A stretch of 8,813 nucleotides of DNA from an uncultured Collinsella sp. (lineage in GTDB: Bacteria; Actinomycetota; Coriobacteriia; Coriobacteriales; Coriobacteriaceae): contig UROR01000084.1 of NCBI GenBank assembly GCA_900549535.1, positions 1 through 8,813 on the forward strand. Reading direction: 5' to 3'. The position numbers and the translations under genes are program-made. Positions 6,371 to 8,813 of this stretch are shown here, one piece after another. Position 1 is the stretch's first letter. Each line of letters begins with the position of its first letter. Below the pieces are notes generated by a model that worked only from the letters and a program-made list of their open reading frames with translations, searched no databases and was not told the DNA's origin.

Positions 6371-7615
6371 ATGAGCAAAGGTCTGAACGTTCATAGCGAA
6401 ATTGGTGCCCTCAAGAAGGTATGCGTGCACCGACCGGGCTTGGACCTGGTAAACATGAAGGCGGAGGATTTTGAGCGCGCCTGGATTCATGACGCGTTTT
6501 ATCTCGAGTATGCCCAGCGAGAGCATGACGAGTTTACTGATCTTCTTCGCGGTGCCGGCGCCGAGGTCGTTTATATGGAGGACTTGCTTGCCGAGACTTT
6601 CGATCAGGTTGAGGGTTCTCGTGCCGAGTTTATGAGCAAGTTCGTTCCCTAGGCCAACAACTAGAAACTGGCACTTCGTAACGCAGACGTGGAGAACCTC
6701 GACTCCATCAAGGACAACAAAGAGTTTGTCCTTACCGCTATGGGCGGCCTCTACGTACGCGATCTCGAGATTCCGCATGTGAGCGGTTCCCTTGCGAGCA
6801 TGGATAGCGACGAGCTGAAGCCCGACGAAATGGTCTTGTTCCCGATGCCCGCCTCCTACTTCTCGCGTGATCCGATTGCTGTGGTCGGCAAGGGTGCGAT
6901 GATGAACCGCATGTACTGGCATCAGCGCAACCGTGAGGTCGTATTCTATGAGACGATCATGCGCCACCATCCTGATTATGCTGGGGCTCCGCTTTGGTAC
7001 GACCACAATAGCGATTGGCATATCGAAGGCGGCGACGTTCTGAACATTAACGCCACCACGCTTGCAATCGGTATTTCCGAGCGTACCCAGACTGCAGCCA
7101 TCGACCAGCTTGCCAAGAATCTGTTCTGGGGCACGGGAGAGTCCGAGATCGAGCAGGTATTTGCCATCAAGATCCCCCACGGCTATGCCTATATGCATCT
7201 TGATACGGTTTGTACTCAGGTCGATTACGATAAGTTTACCGTCTACCCCGGTATCTACGAGACGCTTCGTGCCTATCGACTCACCAAGGGCGATTCGGAT
7301 GGCGAGGTCTTTATCGAGGAGATCGAGGGAACGATTCAGCAGATTCTTGAAATGGCAACCGGTATCGACCATATCACGATGATCGAATGCGGTGCCGGCG
7401 ATCCGATCGAGGCATCCCGTGAGCAGTGGAACGATGGTTCCAACACGCTTGCTGTTGCGCCGGGTAAGGTGTGCGTCTATGAGCGCAACGTTGTTACCAA
7501 TGATGCGCTTTATAAGGCGGGCGTTGAGCTGCTAGTTGCTCCTTCCGAAGAGCTGTCTCGTGGTCGTGGTGGCCCGCGCTGCATGACCATGCCGTTCTGG
7601 CGCGAAGAGATTTAA
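6371..7615 (+). pseudogene. arcA: Arginine deiminase ArcA2 interrupted by two in-frame TAG codons
   Basis: The operon copy of arginine deiminase. The reading frame runs 414 sense-or-amber codons from ATG 6371 to TAA 7613-7615, but codons 94 (6650-6652) and 98 (6662-6664) are TAG. Both lie in one frame with no indel. Aligned without gaps to ArcA1, they replace Glu96 and Ile100. Downstream, every catalytic motif is kept: SRDP, HIEGGD, HLDT and GGPRC, and codon use stays normal, so decay is recent or the ambers are read through. AAGGA (6360-6364) favours ATG 6371 (6-nt spacing) over ATG 6368. No ribosome site precedes the GTG at 6689, so the downstream part is unlikely to be made alone; it would also lack the N-terminal quarter. 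TAG is a genuine stop in arcC, arcD, the regulator and the transposase, which argues against recoding of TAG. arcB follows 85 nt later. Confidence 0.85.
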
Positions 7616-7634
7616 TTCCGTTCTGGTCCGAGAT

Positions 7635-7666
7635 GTGCGGATGCGCGTTCTTCGCGCGCCGCGCAC
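7635..7666 (+). other. Intercistronic GC hairpin between arcA2 and arcB
   Basis: GCGCG (7643-7647) and CGCGC (7653-7657) close a 5-nt loop; an outer stem, GTGCG (7635-7639) with CGCAC (7662-7666), extends it past one mismatch and one bulge. There is no T-run, so it is not a normal terminator. It may set mRNA stability or processing, protecting the arcB-arcC part of the transcript when arcA2 translation stops early. Confidence 0.45.
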
Positions 7667-7700
7667 TCATCAATTAGGTTAATAATGAAAGGAACCTATC

Positions 7701-8708
7701 ATGGCACTGAATCTTTCTGGTCGTAGTTTTCTGACCCTGCTTGATTTCACTACCGAGGAGATCGAGTATATGCTCGAGCTTTCGAGGGACTTTAAGAATC
7801 TCAAGCGCATGGGCGCTCCCCATCGTTATCTTGAGGGCAAGAACATCGTTCTGCTGTTTGAAAAGACTTCGACGCGTACGCGCTGCGCTTTCGAGGTGGG
7901 CGGCATGGATCTCGGCTTAGGTGTAACCTACCTTGATCCCGGTTCGTCGCAGATGGGCAAAAAGGAGTCCATTGAGGATACCGCCCGCGTGCTTGGTCGC
8001 ATGTACGACGGTATCGAGTATCGCGGCTCTGACCAGTCCATTGTTGAGGAGCTTGCCGATAAAGCCGGCGTTCCCGTGTGGAATGGTCTCACCAATGAGT
8101 ATCACCCGACCCAGGCTTTGGCGGACATCCTTACGATGCGCGAGGAATTCGGCGACACGCGTGGCCTCAAGCTGACCTATCTCGGCAAGGAGCAGGGCAA
8201 TGTAAGCGATTCCCTCATGGTGATCTGCGCCAAGCTCGGCATCAACTTCTGCTCTTGTGGGCCGAAAGGCGACGTTGAGGGCGCTACCCACTTTGATCCC
8301 GAGCTGCTTGAGACTTGCCAGAAGATCGCCGAGGAAAATGGCTGCACCATTCAGCTTACTGACAACATCGATGAAGGCGTAAAGGATGCCGATGTTATTT
8401 ATACCGATGTCTGGGTTGGCATGGGCCAGGCTGAGGAGCTCTGGAAGAGCCGTATCAAGCTGCTCTCCCCGTACCGCGTAACCTCGGAGGTCATGGCGAA
8501 GGCAAACCCCAACGCTATCTTCATGCATTGTCTCCCGAGCTTCCACGATACCAAGACCACCATCGGAGCGGAAATCGCGGAGAAGTTCGGCGTAACCGAG
8601 ATGGAGGTCACCGACGAGGTCTTCGAGTCCGATAAGTCTCGCGTTTTCCAAGAGGCAGAGAACCGCATGCATACCATTAAAGCCGTGATGTACGCTACTC
8701 TTCGATAA
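7701..8708 (+). CDS. arcB: Catabolic ornithine carbamoyltransferase ArcB
   Basis: Cytoplasmic enzyme that in this pathway splits citrulline with phosphate into ornithine and carbamoyl phosphate. At 335 residues it has normal length. The carbamoyl-phosphate domain is fully conserved: EKTSTRTRCAFEV (54-66), SSQMGKKESIEDTARVLGRMYDGIEYRG (82-109), and HPTQALAD (135-142). HCLPSFHD (276-283) and AENRMHTIKAVM (319-330) are also typical. Two ornithine-side motifs differ from textbook enzymes: the usual GDGRNN becomes GKEQGNV (162-168), and the SMG loop becomes GMG (DVWVGMGQ, 236-243). This may be a lineage trait or a changed preference; putrescine carbamoyltransferase lacks the HCLPxFHD pattern, so ArcB stays the best call. 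GAAAGGA (7687-7693) precedes the ATG by 7 nt. arcC begins 10 nt after its stop. Confidence 0.94.
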   Translation: MALNLSGRSFLTLLDFTTEEIEYMLELSRDFKNLKRMGAPHRYLEGKNIVLLFEKTSTRTRCAFEVGGMDLGLGVTYLDPGSSQMGKKESIEDTARVLGRMYDGIEYRGSDQSIVEELADKAGVPVWNGLTNEYHPTQALADILTMREEFGDTRGLKLTYLGKEQGNVSDSLMVICAKLGINFCSCGPKGDVEGATHFDPELLETCQKIAEENGCTIQLTDNIDEGVKDADVIYTDVWVGMGQAEELWKSRIKLLSPYRVTSEVMAKANPNAIFMHCLPSFHDTKTTIGAEIAEKFGVTEMEVTDEVFESDKSRVFQEAENRMHTIKAVMYATLR

Positions 8709-8718
8709 GGAGGCACGC

Positions 8719-8813
8719 ATGTCCAAACCCTACGGTAAGCCCGATCGTATTGTCGTCGCCCTTGGCGGCAACGCCCTCGGCAACAACCCCGTTGAGCAGA
8801 TCGAGGCCGTGAG
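8719..8813 (+). CDS. arcC: Carbamate kinase ArcC, 5' end (partial; continues at base 1)
   Basis: This is the start of arcC. The ATG at 8719 lies 10 nt after the arcB stop. A full Shine-Dalgarno, TAAGGAGG at 8706-8713, overlaps the arcB stop codon and sits 5 nt from the ATG, so arcC is probably translationally coupled to arcB. The first residues, MSKPYGKPDRIVVALGGNAL, contain the N-terminal glycine loop of carbamate kinases. From 8737 onward the bases equal 1-77, so these codons are the same gene as the entry at 1-945, cut by linearising a circular contig rather than a second copy. Confidence 0.95.
   Translation, partial: MSKPYGKPDRIVVALGGNALGNNPVEQIEAV
8737..8813 (+). repeat. 77-bp exact terminal duplication of bases 1-77 (circular-contig overlap)
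   Basis: All 77 bases are identical to window bases 1-77, and the repeat ends exactly at the window end. Removing it and joining 8736 to 1 keeps the arcC reading frame and gives a full-length protein. An exact overlap of 77 at both tips is typical of a closed path in a k=77 assembly graph, so it most likely reflects circular (or tandem) sequence context rather than a biological terminal repeat. Confidence 0.93.

Noticed and set aside
6350..7372. 340-residue minus-strand ORF opposite arcA2
   Set aside because: It is a shadow on the complementary strand of arcA2; no ribosome site or recognisable domain, and the plus strand encodes the conserved deiminase.
6371..7615. Genome-wide reassignment of TAG as a sense codon to explain arcA2
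   Set aside because: TAG ends arcC (943-945), arcD (6300-6302), the regulator (2675-2673) and the transposase (1327-1325) at the expected protein ends, so it works as a stop in this DNA.
1..8736. Ordinary plasmid
   Set aside because: No replication initiator, iteron array, partition or mobilisation gene is present. A circle or tandem unit is possible, but there is no support for autonomous replication.
8737..8813. Second copy of arcC or a biological terminal repeat
   Set aside because: The identity is exact, ends at the window edge and the join completes one gene, so a circular-assembly overlap explains it more simply.

Overview
The window looks like one closed circular contig written out linearly. 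Bases 1-77 are repeated exactly at 8737-8813, and joining the ends (8,736 bp of unique sequence) restores an intact carbamate kinase gene across the junction. A 77-base terminal overlap is what a de Bruijn assembler with k=77 leaves on a circular path. The sequence cannot show whether the molecule is a real circle, a tandem chromosomal repeat or an assembly loop. No replication initiator, relaxase, partition gene or integrase is visible.

Apart from one insertion sequence, everything here serves the arginine deiminase (ADI) pathway: arginine to citrulline plus ammonia (ArcA), citrulline plus phosphate to ornithine plus carbamoyl phosphate (ArcB), carbamoyl phosphate plus ADP to ATP, CO2 and ammonia (ArcC), with arginine/ornithine exchange by an ArcD-type carrier. 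Mixed-to-high GC, strong Shine-Dalgarno sites and the streptococcal-style YfcC/DcuC-type ArcD suggest an anaerobic gut bacterium. Coriobacteriia, for example Collinsella, is my best guess from protein style; it is not proven.

Layout on the circle. An AT-rich divergent control region (4570-4865) drives two units. Rightward lies arcD - arcA2 - arcB - arcC (4866 through the junction to 945). In this unit arcA2 carries two in-frame TAG codons but keeps every catalytic residue. Leftward lies an intact second arcA (arcA1) followed by an overlapping XRE regulator with a LexA/cI-type C-terminal domain. The two units converge on an IS1111-group (IS110 family) insertion sequence at about 1049-2570. It has 14-bp inverted repeats near its ends and a long non-coding tract downstream of the transposase, where a guide (bridge/seek) RNA is expected.

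Together, the main operon supplies transporter, ArcB and ArcC, while the only uninterrupted arginine deiminase comes from the divergent unit, which also encodes a likely local regulator. Two 17-bp near-palindromes exactly 30 bp apart in the shared control region are good operator candidates. The most checkable points are the circle itself, the two amber codons, the operator pair, the guide-RNA tract of the IS, and an unusual ornithine-binding pocket in ArcB.
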